From positions 154,418 through 218,417 of the forward strand of contig JAENRP010000033.1 of assembly GCA_024741835.1 (NCBI GenBank): a DNA stretch of 64,000 nucleotides, read 5' to 3'. The translations under genes were made by a program, and so were the position numbers. Source of the DNA: Diplocarpon mali. Its lineage: Eukaryota > Ascomycota > Leotiomycetes > Helotiales > Drepanopezizaceae. Positions 45,094 to 54,757 of the stretch are shown here, piece by piece. The first letter of the stretch is position 1. Each line of letters begins with the position of its first letter. The notes below the pieces were generated by a model, which was given only the letters and a program-made list of their open reading frames with translations, had not been told where the DNA came from and did no database searches.

Positions 45094-46727
45094 TCATTGT
45101 GCCTTCTTAGTTTGGGAACGAGGTATAGTCTTCTGCCTCCTGACCAACTCCAAAGCCAGATAGCCAAACCAACCTGCAGCCGCCAGTATGCTGTACGTAA
45201 AAGGGGGTACCCATCGTCTTTTTAATTCCTTCAAATACACTTCTTGGTCTTGAGACATGAGGTAGACAGAGTATCCTGTGTCGTAAGCCAGAAGTACCAG
45301 TGTAGAACAAAATAGTGACAGATGTATGCAAGTTCTTCGAGGAACATGAGCCATATCTGTGATAATCTGGTCGAGCCTTTCTGCCATTTTTGCGTCTGAA
45401 AATTCGTTTTTGACTCTTTCAGTACCGGCGTTCCCCATTCTCTTGATCTCTTGATCGGATATATTGTGCAAAACATTGTCCATCACTGCTGTCCAGCTTT
45501 CGGTGTTTGCAGGTGAGCAGAGCCATCCGGTCTTCCCTTCTACCACAGTTTCGAGAGGCCCACCGGTATTGGCAGCCAAAACCGGGACTCCAGCCAGCAT
45601 CGCTTCCAAAGGAACAATTCCAAAGTGTTCATTCGAAGGTGTATATACAAGAAGACGAGCTGATTTTAGCAGTATATCCTTCAAGGTACTTGGAACTGAT
45701 AGAAGGAATAGGATATCGATGTCTTCGGGAACATTGAGAGCTGTCACAATCGTCTTCGTTGTCGCGGTCTTGAGACCTAGTGATTCTGCAAGTTTAACAA
45801 GCTCCTTGTGATAGACCACATTCTCCTGCACACGATTATCATAGCCACCTAAAGTCTCATTAGTGTGAGCCATGTCTGCTAGCAAGGTCGCTCACCTGCA
45901 ATAAGTAATATCACCCCCTTTCTCCCTTTTGACCCAAGACCAGCGTAAGCCTTGATCGCAAGGCCAATATCCTTCTTTCTCTCAAACCGATTTATGCTCA
46001 ACAAGATACTTTTATCATGCCATCCCGCCGCTGGAGCATCCAAAAACTCAGTCTGCTTGTCCTTAATATCCACACAAGGATACACGATCTGCAAATCCTT
46101 CTCCACGACCAGATCCGGCCACACTTTACCTACCACCCCCTTTGTGAACCCCGAGTTTACTGCTATCGAGTCCGCGAAACTCATGCTCCACTGCTCGATA
46201 AAATCAAATGGGATTCTATACGCCCGCTTCCACCATGTAGATCGGCCCTGTGCTAACAAGAGATCCGGGAAGTGGCAGTAGAAGAGTATCCGGGTTTCGG
46301 GGTATAAATATGCTAGCCAAGGCAGTCCAGCACTCAACTGGTCAACGAAAAAGGCATCCGGTTTCAATTTGCTGAGCTCGGAATACCAGTATGTCGCAAA
46401 GATAACATGGAACTGACGAAGGATTGCGCAGAGAATGGAGAACCGAGAGAAGATAGAGGCAGGAACCAGCCAATTCCCACGCACTCGTACATCGAGCGTT
46501 CCTATCGGTCTGTTAGTTCATGCGCGACTTAGCACATAAGCTTACATACCATTACGAGCTTCATCGAAGCAGTGCTTTGGGTCGCAGTGGCTGGTGAAGA
46601 TAACGACCTTATGCCCCCTGTTTTGCAGTCCCACAGCCGCATCGATGACCAGCCTCTCTGCGCCTCCGATCCCCAGGTCGGGATGAAAAAAGACTACGGT
46701 CTTTTTCGTTGCCGCTTCTGATGCCAT
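45094..46727 (-). CDS. ALG2: Alpha-1,3/1,6-mannosyltransferase Alg2
   Basis: An ER glycosyltransferase (GT4 family, GT-B fold) that adds the second and third mannoses to the dolichol-linked oligosaccharide on the cytosolic face. The model in transcription order is 46727..46550, 46501..45896, 45848..45094, 512 residues. Introns of 48 and 47 bp are GT-AG, and the joins give [14 protein letters not shown] and [14 protein letters not shown]. The N-terminus has [15 protein letters not shown], typical of Alg2; the donor-site EX7E motif is [12 protein letters not shown] (about residue 330), followed by NTGGPLETV. Two hydrophobic segments near the C-terminus ([17 protein letters not shown] and [20 protein letters not shown]) would anchor it to the ER membrane, and the tail is basic. 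It shares a 440-bp divergent promoter region with the enoyl-CoA hydratase-family gene. Confidence 0.96.
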
Positions 46728-47167
46728 TGCTATTGTGGTAAGTTAACAATGAAGTAGGGTCACATATCCAGACAGATTTCCAGGGTTCTTAGAGGTGCCA
46801 GGATATACATTTCTCAGCCTTGCGCTAATGCTGTGGAGTCTTGAGGTTCACAAGTTCAAAGATCCAAGGCTGAAAGACATCGAAGAAACTCCGATTGATA
46901 TATTGTAGCCTAAATTAATACTACATACTTTAATGTTTCTAGACCAAGATAAATATGTACTTACATTTCTAGTATCCATCTTGTATCTTGTTACTTGTCT
47001 TTGATTACAACGACAATAGCTCTACATTCCATCTAGAGAAGGCTGGGCCGAGGTCCAATTCCACATGCCTGATGGCTCTTTGTCTTTAGATCCTGCTCTG
47101 AGATACAGCATCAATTCTAAAGATAAAACTCCTCATTTCTTTCATATAATCCCCAGACGACTTCAAA
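46728..47167. promoter_or_regulatory. Divergent promoter region of ALG2 and the ECH/ECI-like gene
   Basis: 440 bp between two start codons. The middle is AT-rich (46,900-46,990). No specific regulatory site, such as a clear fatty-acid CCGAGG element, was recognised. Confidence 0.5.
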
Positions 47168-48058
47168 ATGGCATCTCAATCACTCTTCACCATCCCTATC
47201 ATTAACACCGCCTCAGACAAAGGCTCCTCGGGAAATGTCGTCTGCAGCTGCACATCCCCAGGAGTTTACATCCTGACCTTTACAGCTCCACCAGACAACA
47301 GACTTCTTACATCTTTTTGCGAAGCCCTTAAACTGGCTCTCGATATCCTTGAATTCTCATACCCCCACGGCGTCGTCATAACCACGTCTGGGATCCAGAA
47401 GTTCTATAGTAATGGCCTGGATTTGGAGCATGCATCGAACACAGAGGGGTTCTTCGCTAACAGCATGTTTGGTTTATTCAAGAGACTGTTGACGTATGTG
47501 CTCGCTATTCCGTCTCTAAAATGCTGGATAGGTACTTACACATTTCGATTCAATAGCTATCCCATGCCAACCGTGGCTCTGGTGAACGGCCACGCCTTCG
47601 CAGGTGGCTTCATGCTAGCAATGTACCACGACTACAGAATATTCAACCCCAAACGGGGCTTCCTCTGCCTCAACGAGCTAGACCTTGGAGTACCTCTTAG
47701 ACCAGCCATGTCCTCTGTTTTCCGGCAGAAGTTGACGCCGCAAGTCTACAAAGAGATGGTCCTAGAAGCCAAACGATATAACGGAAACGAAGCCCTCGAA
47801 AGCGCTATCGTTGATGCGCTTGGAGGCATGGAGGAACTATTGAAGTTTGTTGATGAGAGACAATTAGCTGTCAAGGGCAAGACAGGGGTTTATGGGCTAT
47901 TGAAGGCCGAGATGTTCAGAGAGAGCTTGGATTATCTGGAGGGAGACGAGAGAGAAACGAAGAGGGATAATGAGTATTTAAAGAGGGAAGAAGAGAGAAA
48001 GCGAATAGGAGGAGAGAGAGTTGCCGAGTGGGAGAAAAATGCCAAGGCAAAGTTGTAG
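47168..48058 (+). CDS. Peroxisomal enoyl-CoA hydratase/isomerase-family protein
   Basis: A crotonase-fold protein, most like delta3,delta2-enoyl-CoA isomerases of peroxisomal fatty-acid breakdown. The model is join(47168..47493, 47557..48058), 275 residues. The 63-bp intron (GTATGT-AATAG) is a multiple of three and has no stop, so an unspliced frame is also open; splicing gives RLLTYPMPTVALVNGHAFAGG, which matches the family without insertion. Oxyanion-hole segments are KFYSNGLDLEHAS and HAFAGGFMLAMYHDYRI, and NELDLGVPL carries a Glu at the place of the isomerase catalytic residue. The C-terminus is highly charged and ends in AKL, a plausible type 1 peroxisomal targeting signal. The start has a good context (CAAAATGG). 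It converges with the Cdc11-like gene. Confidence 0.87.
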   Translation: MASQSLFTIPIINTASDKGSSGNVVCSCTSPGVYILTFTAPPDNRLLTSFCEALKLALDILEFSYPHGVVITTSGIQKFYSNGLDLEHASNTEGFFANSMFGLFKRLLTYVLAIPSLKCWIGTYTFRFNSYPMPTVALVNGHAFAGGFMLAMYHDYRIFNPKRGFLCLNELDLGVPLRPAMSSVFRQKLTPQVYKEMVLEAKRYNGNEALESAIVDALGGMEELLKFVDERQLAVKGKTGVYGLLKAEMFRESLDYLEGDERETKRDNEYLKREEERKRIGGERVAEWEKNAKAKL

Positions 48059-48293
48059 TACAATGAGATGAGTATGTGTGCACAGAATCCTGACACATGC
48101 AGCTGATTGAATACTTCAAGAAAAAAAGAATCCTCGCTGCTTTGAGACGGGTATCATCCAGGTCATTATTAGTACTTTTAAGGTAACTAACATACATTTC
48201 AACTCCCTGCCAACACCAAACCCCAACACCATGCTATTTTACAACGAAAGCTGTACTCGTATCACATCACGGAACTTCATAATGAACAGACCT

Positions 48294-51200
48294 CTAAGCA
48301 AAGCTGTCCTCAGCTTGCCATCTCTCCTCCTCAACCTTAAGCTCCGGCTCTGGCTCAGGCACGGCTACATTATTAGCAGGAGGAGGCTGATCCACATCCC
48401 CCACTGCTCCCAACCCCTTCGGAGAATTCTCAAAGACACCATCTTCTACCAAAGCATCATAGACCTTATCCCTTTTTGTTAACATTGACCGCATGACATC
48501 CAGGCCATCGAGTCTTCTTAACCGAATACAGTCGCTCAAAACCAGCACCTCGAACACCCTTCTCAGCTTTCTCGTATCCATATCCAGGCACGCGACATAT
48601 CTGTCATCCTTCTCTCTGTCTGCCTTGCCAAGTGTGAATGGCTGACGGGCCTCTTGCTCAGCAAAGTCGCCATCCTGGTCTGCAACTACTCGAGATTCTG
48701 TGACCGGCGGATAGAATCCTTGTGTCAAAGGATTGCTTCTAAGATCGGCCGATACAATATTCGGGAGTTGCGCCAATACATCTGCGGTCGAGCGTAGTTT
48801 CCAAAGTCGATTTCCTGCCAGATGAAGCTTCTTCAGACGACCAATGCCTATCAGCGGTTTTATATCCTTCAACGCGTTGAAGTTCAAATTTAGCACCCTA
48901 GTATTCGCGACCATCTGTCCAAATTCCGAAGGAAGATACTCTAGGCCACAGTTCGCAAGCTCCAAGTATTGTAGGTTAAGGAATTCAACTTTGGGTTCGA
49001 AAGTTCCAAGAAAGTTACCAGACAGGAAGAGCTTCCGAACTTCAAACGCCTCGGAAAGGAATGACGGTTCAATGAGAGAGTCTCCTTGTTGTTCCCGCAT
49101 TGACAGACTGTCGAGATACTTCGTTTTACGAAGACCCAAGACCTTTCCCAGACGGTTCCGGTCCAGGTAGAGAAGGCGGAGGTTAGGGAAAAGGCTGACG
49201 TTGACTGATTCGAGATTGTTGCCACTCAATTTGAGATACTTCAAGGATGAACTACTGGTAACGTTGCCCATCGAGATATTGCCAATGAGGTTGTCTTCTA
49301 AGTTCAGGTTCGAGAGAGCTCTCAACTCCTGCAGGTTCCGAACATCGCAAATTTGGTTGCCTTTCAGATCCAGATCCGACAGCCGTTGAAGCTTGGACCC
49401 ACTGAAATCAAGTGATTGGACGGCATTCCCACGCAATCTAAGACTAAGAAGCCCATCAAGATGGCCTATGCCATCCAGATTGGCGATTCTGTTATTATCT
49501 GCCCGTAAGCCTCGCAAGTGGATGAGCGACTTGAAAGGCGACAAAGAGTCCAGTTGATTGTTCGAAACGTCGATATACTGCAGGTTATGTAGATGCTTCC
49601 ATGCGGCAAGGTTGGTCAGACAATTGTGTGTAATTTGAAGATTTCGAACCGTCCTTGGGACTCCATTTAACTGTCCAATCTGGTTGTATGAGACATTAAG
49701 CTCTTCTAGCTCCTCACAGAACTCATCGAGCTTGTGAAGGTTAGTAAGCCTTTTATTCTTGAGAGCAAGTCCTTTCATATGCTCCCAAAATGGTTCATAA
49801 GGCTCAACCTCCGTCAGCTTTTCAACTAGATTTTTGATGGAGAGAGATAAAGTCTTCTTTGGATTTTTACCGAGGACGTAACGCTGCCCCTGGGCAACAT
49901 AGCTGACATCAAGTCCGAGGGATTGATCCGCTTGGTGCACAGTAAAATCCGAAAGGGGTGTAAGGGTCAGGGTTCCCACTTCATGGGTCTGGCGAGGAGT
50001 TGCTAGGGCAACAGTCGAAGCTGATTTTGAAGGCAGCGGGGTGGATACAACAATGCTGACACTTCGTTGCTGGCCATTCTGGAACTTATCTAAATACGAG
50101 TCTTCATCTTGCTCGTCTATGCGTGACACAGGCCGAGCTGAAAATTTGCGGCCGCCGAAAGACGTTCGGCGAGATGTGCTTCTCAAGGCAGTGCGGATCT
50201 TTGTTGAGGCAGTTCTCTGGTTTGACAGGGAGTTACTACCAGATATAATGATACCCTCGTTGTTGACATCATCTTCGAACTCGAGATCCGAGCGAGCTAG
50301 CTCTTCAAGGTCACCTTCAACCAAATTATCTTCAACGTGGAACTTGGGAGGTTGTATGATAGATGCTAGGGGTGACGAGAAAGATATGGTAACATTCCTT
50401 CTTCTTGGACTGTGTGAACTGAGTCTATCTTCGTTGATCGAAATTTCCCCTTCGACATCTCTGACCTCTTTAATGACTTTTTCAACAACCTCGTTAATGA
50501 CTTCGGAACGGACGGCACTACAAAGGTAGCTGATATCTTCGGATTTGACCTCAGCCGGTGTCGCAGTGGGAGGATACTCATTTCTAGAGATTTTCCCGGA
50601 CGTTAATCCTGCGCTCCCTCGAGCTGGTGATGACCCTGGTCTTGCAAAGATGACTTGTGGTAACGATGGAAAGTTACCACTTTGATACATTTTATCATCG
50701 TGGTGCTCGTTGGCTACTCGTTCGTCTTCCTTGCGCTTAGCCGCAACAGCTTTGATTCTTTGTAGCTCTTGAGTTTCATCAACAGAAAGGTCAGGTATAT
50801 CGCCGAAAGGGTCATCCTCAGTCTCATCCGATGGTAAAATGTTCATGGCACGATTCTCAGCGCTGACGATCTTACTTTTGACCCACTTTTTGCTCGCATG
50901 ATCAAACACCATGCCAGCCAATTGCTCTGGTATCAAGTGAGAAATAGTATGCGGAGCAATGACTCGACGAGAATCGGACCCCCTCGAAGAGCCCGTAGGG
51001 ACAGACCGAGCGGTGGACTGTCCTGATGAGCCCGATGAGCCGTGAGAAGGGAATTCGACTTCGATCGGGTCTTCGCCCGTCCGAATGGATGAGCTGGAAT
51101 GCCTACGCTTCCGAAACATATCAGGATTTTCGGATATCCGAATATTCGGTGGCTCGCTTTTAATAGTGCCTAAGACATTCCGGGATTCAATGGACGCTCG

Positions 51201-53978
51201 ACTGACGGTGTCCTCCGTTCTCCGATCAATTTCTTTGGCTATATTAGCAGCTTCTTTAGCCAAGGCAATCGATCTCATAGAGGATGCTATGACCCCATCA
51301 ATTTCGCTTCTCTCCTGATATTTCCGTAAATGGTCCAAAAGAGCGGGGTCTTCCTGTTTATGGGGCAGTCGTGTTACTGGCTTTCCATCGCGACTAGGTG
51401 GTCTTGAAAAAGGTTCTTGAGTGGATTCCTGGTATGATTCTTCGAAGCCGTCATCTTGCGTGCCGATTTCAACGTCTTTCACCCGATCATTCTCGGATTC
51501 AGATTCTTCGAGGCTGGTAAGACCACTCCTGGGCCTTGTCTTCCCACGAATTCCTGCCATGATCTTCTTTGCTTCATCTAGGAAATCCTGCGTAGTGACA
51601 GATCCCTTGCGGCTCTCGTCAAACATGTGGTGACCAACCCCAAGTGGCGCAGACATCTTGAGTGTGCCCGTCGAATCGAGCTCTGCCTGTACCATGGCAA
51701 TCTTTTGTTCTTGGAGCAACTTGGCCTGATCCGCAGAAGTGAGGCTGTCTTCTAGAGATGGAGCTAGTTCATGCTGCTGGCTGCTACGTTGGCTCGGTGT
51801 TGGCGTTCGAGGCCTAAGTATTTGACGCATAGCAAGAATTGTTGGGTTCGCTGCTTGCTGATCGTCACCATGCCTTGCATCTTTACGTTTTTTCCCTACG
51901 ACTGATTGCATTTGATCGTGCGTATCCTTCAAGGAATCTGCAGCTCCGCAGCCTTTCTTCCCATCGGCGAAAACATGATCCGAGTTATGCAGAGTTCTAC
52001 GACGTTTCGGGGTTGGGTCTTTCAAGGGTGACTTGGGTAGTCGCTTACCCTCTGAATCGCCGTTTCGTTTTCTCGGCGTCTTGAGGTCTTCTGGCTCATC
52101 GAACACGTTGACTTGATTCTCGGAGCTACTAGTTCCAGGCCGGACAGTTTCTCTAATACTCGAAATTTGTCGCATCGTACTAGAAATAGTCGTGTCCTTT
52201 TCTCGGTGCTGAGTAACCGCATCTCCAGCCAAGTCTGGAGAAGGGCCGAGCTGGAATTTGAACGAGCTCTGAGTATTTCTGTTGAGGACTGGTAGCATGA
52301 GATTCTCTCTAGCCTCATCCTCTACATTCGAACCAGTTGAGTTTTCGGAAATCCCCTCGCTGAATCGAAAGCTGTCCAATTCACCCCCACCAAAACTACT
52401 CATCTTGCGGCCAGTTTGTCTGTTGGCATGGTTCCTGCTTGGATTTTTTTCTGGACTCGACTGTCCCACAATGGTATCATTGCTTTCGGTACGAATTGAT
52501 TCTCGAACTGGTTCCGAAGTCTCACTTTCATCTCCGCGATCGACATCACCTTCAAACTGGCTGAGTCTTCGAAGTAGCTTTTGATTAGTGAATGTGTCAT
52601 ATGTGCCAAAAATCTTCAGTGGGCTCCCTGAAACACTATTGGTTTTTTGAGGACTCTGGTGAGGTGTATGCAGTTCTGTAGCTGAATTTGGATCCTGCAC
52701 GTTTCTTTGGCAATCACTGGAAGCTCGGATTTTGCGAACATTCGGGAGTTCTTTTGGGGGGTTGGCCTGCATTGACTGGTCTCGTAACAAAGATTCATCA
52801 ATTGCAGGAAGAGACGACGGGCTAAGCATACGCTTTTGGAAAGAGCCTTCATGAGAATGTCCGCCCCTCTTGAAGTTGACGAAGCGACCATTGTGAGCAA
52901 AGTCGTCCGTTTCGACGGTCAGATTCGCTGAAAGAACTTCCGACGTGTTGCTCTTGTCTTGTTCAGAAAGACTCGGAGAGTTCTCACGGATGCTGTCGAG
53001 TCTTTGCTTCAATTCATCTGGAGGTAGGTTTAATGCCGCGAAATCGACTTTGCCGTCTATGGTATTGTGACGTGCTACATAGATCGGACTGAGTTCCTCA
53101 TTCCGCATGTCAATCTGCCCACTGACAGTCCGGCCTGGGTCCTGAAGGCGCAAGACTGTTGATTCTGGTTCGGAAATGGATTCCGAGCGAATGTTGACCT
53201 CCTGCCGACAAGACGCTTTAGCTGGTTGAAACAAACTACTCTGGCTTAGATCGTTGACCGAGAATTCACTGCCAAATTGGCTTGCTAGCCTATACTGCAT
53301 GCTTCTGGGCTTTTGGCGATTCTCAGTAACGTCTTCTGTATCTTCGCCTCTTGTTACGGGTCCAGCCTGTTGAACGCGGTTTGAACTGTACGGCGGAGGA
53401 CTTGACGGCATGACACTGCTGCCATTTTCGAAATCTCGTGCTGATTTCATTTTGCTTGGAGATGTGTTCTGGGAAGGTGGCGGTAGAAATAGATTTTCAA
53501 GACCAGCCGGACTAAATAGGTCGCGCTGCTCTCCGTACGCAACATCTCCGTGCAGCAGGCGTCTCTTCCATTCCGGAGTCTCATGGATGCCTCTGTTTGG
53601 CGACAAGCTGACAGACTTATGTTTAACGGTATGGTGCTGTACCGATTGTGTGCTTGAGGCAGAGAGGGTTCGCGATGTGCGTCGTCCACGGGTGGCAGTC
53701 TCACGAAGCTTTGAGTGTCGGCGCTGTGCGCGTTGAGAAAGAGGGATGTTGGCCTCGTTGGTGCTCCTCTCACTCAGTGGACTGTTTCCCAAATCCTGGG
53801 GAGCAGTCCATGATTGCTTCTGCGGATTGTATTTCGGTATGCGACTCGAAGCAGCACGAACGTTGGAGGAGTCAAAGGTACTGTTTGGCAGTGATGGCAA
53901 CGAAGGTATAGGAGAACCGGATGATCGCGGTTGCGAGACCCAATCTTCAGACAGTGAGTCTAGCCAGGCTGATTCCAT
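48294..53978 (-). CDS. Septation initiation network scaffold Cdc11/Nud1
   Basis: A large single-exon protein of 1,894 residues with a long disordered, S/T/P-rich N-terminal part and leucine-rich repeats in the last quarter. The repeats (about residues 1,390-1,780) include LEELNVSYNQIGQLNG, NLQYIDVSNNQLDSL, LRGLRADNNRIANLDG, LSDLDLKGNQICDV and LKYLKLSGNNLESV, typical of the SDS22-like LRRs of Cdc11/Nud1/centriolin. In yeasts this protein sits on the spindle pole body and anchors the kinase cascade that triggers septation or mitotic exit; in Aspergillus the homologue is SnaD. The N-terminus MESAWLDSLSEDWV is a typical conserved start in filamentous fungi (from memory). Many SP/TP sites suggest control by mitotic kinases. 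The C-terminal end after the LRRs is acidic. The assignment as Cdc11/Nud1 depends on architecture and start; a generic LRR protein is less likely. Confidence 0.85.
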   Translation of the reverse strand: MESAWLDSLSEDWVSQPRSSGSPIPSLPSLPNSTFDSSNVRAASSRIPKYNPQKQSWTAPQDLGNSPLSERSTNEANIPLSQRAQRRHSKLRETATRGRRTSRTLSASSTQSVQHHTVKHKSVSLSPNRGIHETPEWKRRLLHGDVAYGEQRDLFSPAGLENLFLPPPSQNTSPSKMKSARDFENGSSVMPSSPPPYSSNRVQQAGPVTRGEDTEDVTENRQKPRSMQYRLASQFGSEFSVNDLSQSSLFQPAKASCRQEVNIRSESISEPESTVLRLQDPGRTVSGQIDMRNEELSPIYVARHNTIDGKVDFAALNLPPDELKQRLDSIRENSPSLSEQDKSNTSEVLSANLTVETDDFAHNGRFVNFKRGGHSHEGSFQKRMLSPSSLPAIDESLLRDQSMQANPPKELPNVRKIRASSDCQRNVQDPNSATELHTPHQSPQKTNSVSGSPLKIFGTYDTFTNQKLLRRLSQFEGDVDRGDESETSEPVRESIRTESNDTIVGQSSPEKNPSRNHANRQTGRKMSSFGGGELDSFRFSEGISENSTGSNVEDEARENLMLPVLNRNTQSSFKFQLGPSPDLAGDAVTQHREKDTTISSTMRQISSIRETVRPGTSSSENQVNVFDEPEDLKTPRKRNGDSEGKRLPKSPLKDPTPKRRRTLHNSDHVFADGKKGCGAADSLKDTHDQMQSVVGKKRKDARHGDDQQAANPTILAMRQILRPRTPTPSQRSSQQHELAPSLEDSLTSADQAKLLQEQKIAMVQAELDSTGTLKMSAPLGVGHHMFDESRKGSVTTQDFLDEAKKIMAGIRGKTRPRSGLTSLEESESENDRVKDVEIGTQDDGFEESYQESTQEPFSRPPSRDGKPVTRLPHKQEDPALLDHLRKYQERSEIDGVIASSMRSIALAKEAANIAKEIDRRTEDTVSRASIESRNVLGTIKSEPPNIRISENPDMFRKRRHSSSSIRTGEDPIEVEFPSHGSSGSSGQSTARSVPTGSSRGSDSRRVIAPHTISHLIPEQLAGMVFDHASKKWVKSKIVSAENRAMNILPSDETEDDPFGDIPDLSVDETQELQRIKAVAAKRKEDERVANEHHDDKMYQSGNFPSLPQVIFARPGSSPARGSAGLTSGKISRNEYPPTATPAEVKSEDISYLCSAVRSEVINEVVEKVIKEVRDVEGEISINEDRLSSHSPRRRNVTISFSSPLASIIQPPKFHVEDNLVEGDLEELARSDLEFEDDVNNEGIIISGSNSLSNQRTASTKIRTALRSTSRRTSFGGRKFSARPVSRIDEQDEDSYLDKFQNGQQRSVSIVVSTPLPSKSASTVALATPRQTHEVGTLTLTPLSDFTVHQADQSLGLDVSYVAQGQRYVLGKNPKKTLSLSIKNLVEKLTEVEPYEPFWEHMKGLALKNKRLTNLHKLDEFCEELEELNVSYNQIGQLNGVPRTVRNLQITHNCLTNLAAWKHLHNLQYIDVSNNQLDSLSPFKSLIHLRGLRADNNRIANLDGIGHLDGLLSLRLRGNAVQSLDFSGSKLQRLSDLDLKGNQICDVRNLQELRALSNLNLEDNLIGNISMGNVTSSSSLKYLKLSGNNLESVNVSLFPNLRLLYLDRNRLGKVLGLRKTKYLDSLSMREQQGDSLIEPSFLSEAFEVRKLFLSGNFLGTFEPKVEFLNLQYLELANCGLEYLPSEFGQMVANTRVLNLNFNALKDIKPLIGIGRLKKLHLAGNRLWKLRSTADVLAQLPNIVSADLRSNPLTQGFYPPVTESRVVADQDGDFAEQEARQPFTLGKADREKDDRYVACLDMDTRKLRRVFEVLVLSDCIRLRRLDGLDVMRSMLTKRDKVYDALVEDGVFENSPKGLGAVGDVDQPPPANNVAVPEPEPELKVEEERWQAEDSFA

Positions 53979-54757
53979 GTCGATATAGTCGAATGTTGGG
54001 TGGGCTTCGGAGGTCTACGGCTGTGCCATAGGTAAATGCGATGGTGTTGACGGGCTGGGAGTCGATCGCCGGTGCAGTTATAGTTACTGTCAAAAAGATG
54101 CGGATAGGGCGAGGGAGATTGAGGCAGAGTCCTGGTAAGGCGAGAAATGAATAGCGGTTGTTGACGAGGTCGGGACGGTCGTCGCGTTTATTTCTTGTAC
54201 CTCTTGATCCTCCCGTCGCGATTGTATCCTGCGCCCCAGTCAGTACATCACCGTGGCAACACCCGAGCGTGAGCTGCCCCGCGATGATATTGACCCCTCA
54301 CATTCAAAATAGATAGAACGTGATGGTTTCTCATCTGGGCTTCGGATTGTGATATGTCCATTCATATTTCGTTCAGCTGCGTTGGAATTGCCCCAGCTTT
54401 TCATCTTGTTAGAGAGCACTCTGGTCCGCTTGTTGTTTCAACAAACGTGGAACAAATTAGTTAATTACTGTATGGACCTTGAGCTATGCAATGATAGAAG
54501 AGATTGATCCCCTCTTAAGTGTGCATGTTTCAAAGAAATTCTAGAGTTTCAACTGAACTGCTCTTCTTTTGAAGCCATGTGTAAGCAGGATCTCATTCAC
54601 CTCCTCTACACGTGCTCTTAACTTGACACGAGAAGCTCGGTTTACTATAGATGGTCGCTGCGTCAACCCATAGTACTTTCTCACAACCAAACCAATTCAC
54701 CCCTCCAAACCAACTCGATGTAGCCCCGACACCAAGTTTGTGTATCAATCTGCCAAC
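53979..54757. promoter_or_regulatory. Divergent promoter region, Cdc11-like and uncharacterised gene
   Basis: About 780 bp between two divergent starts. No gene is supported. No specific sites were recognised. Confidence 0.5.
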
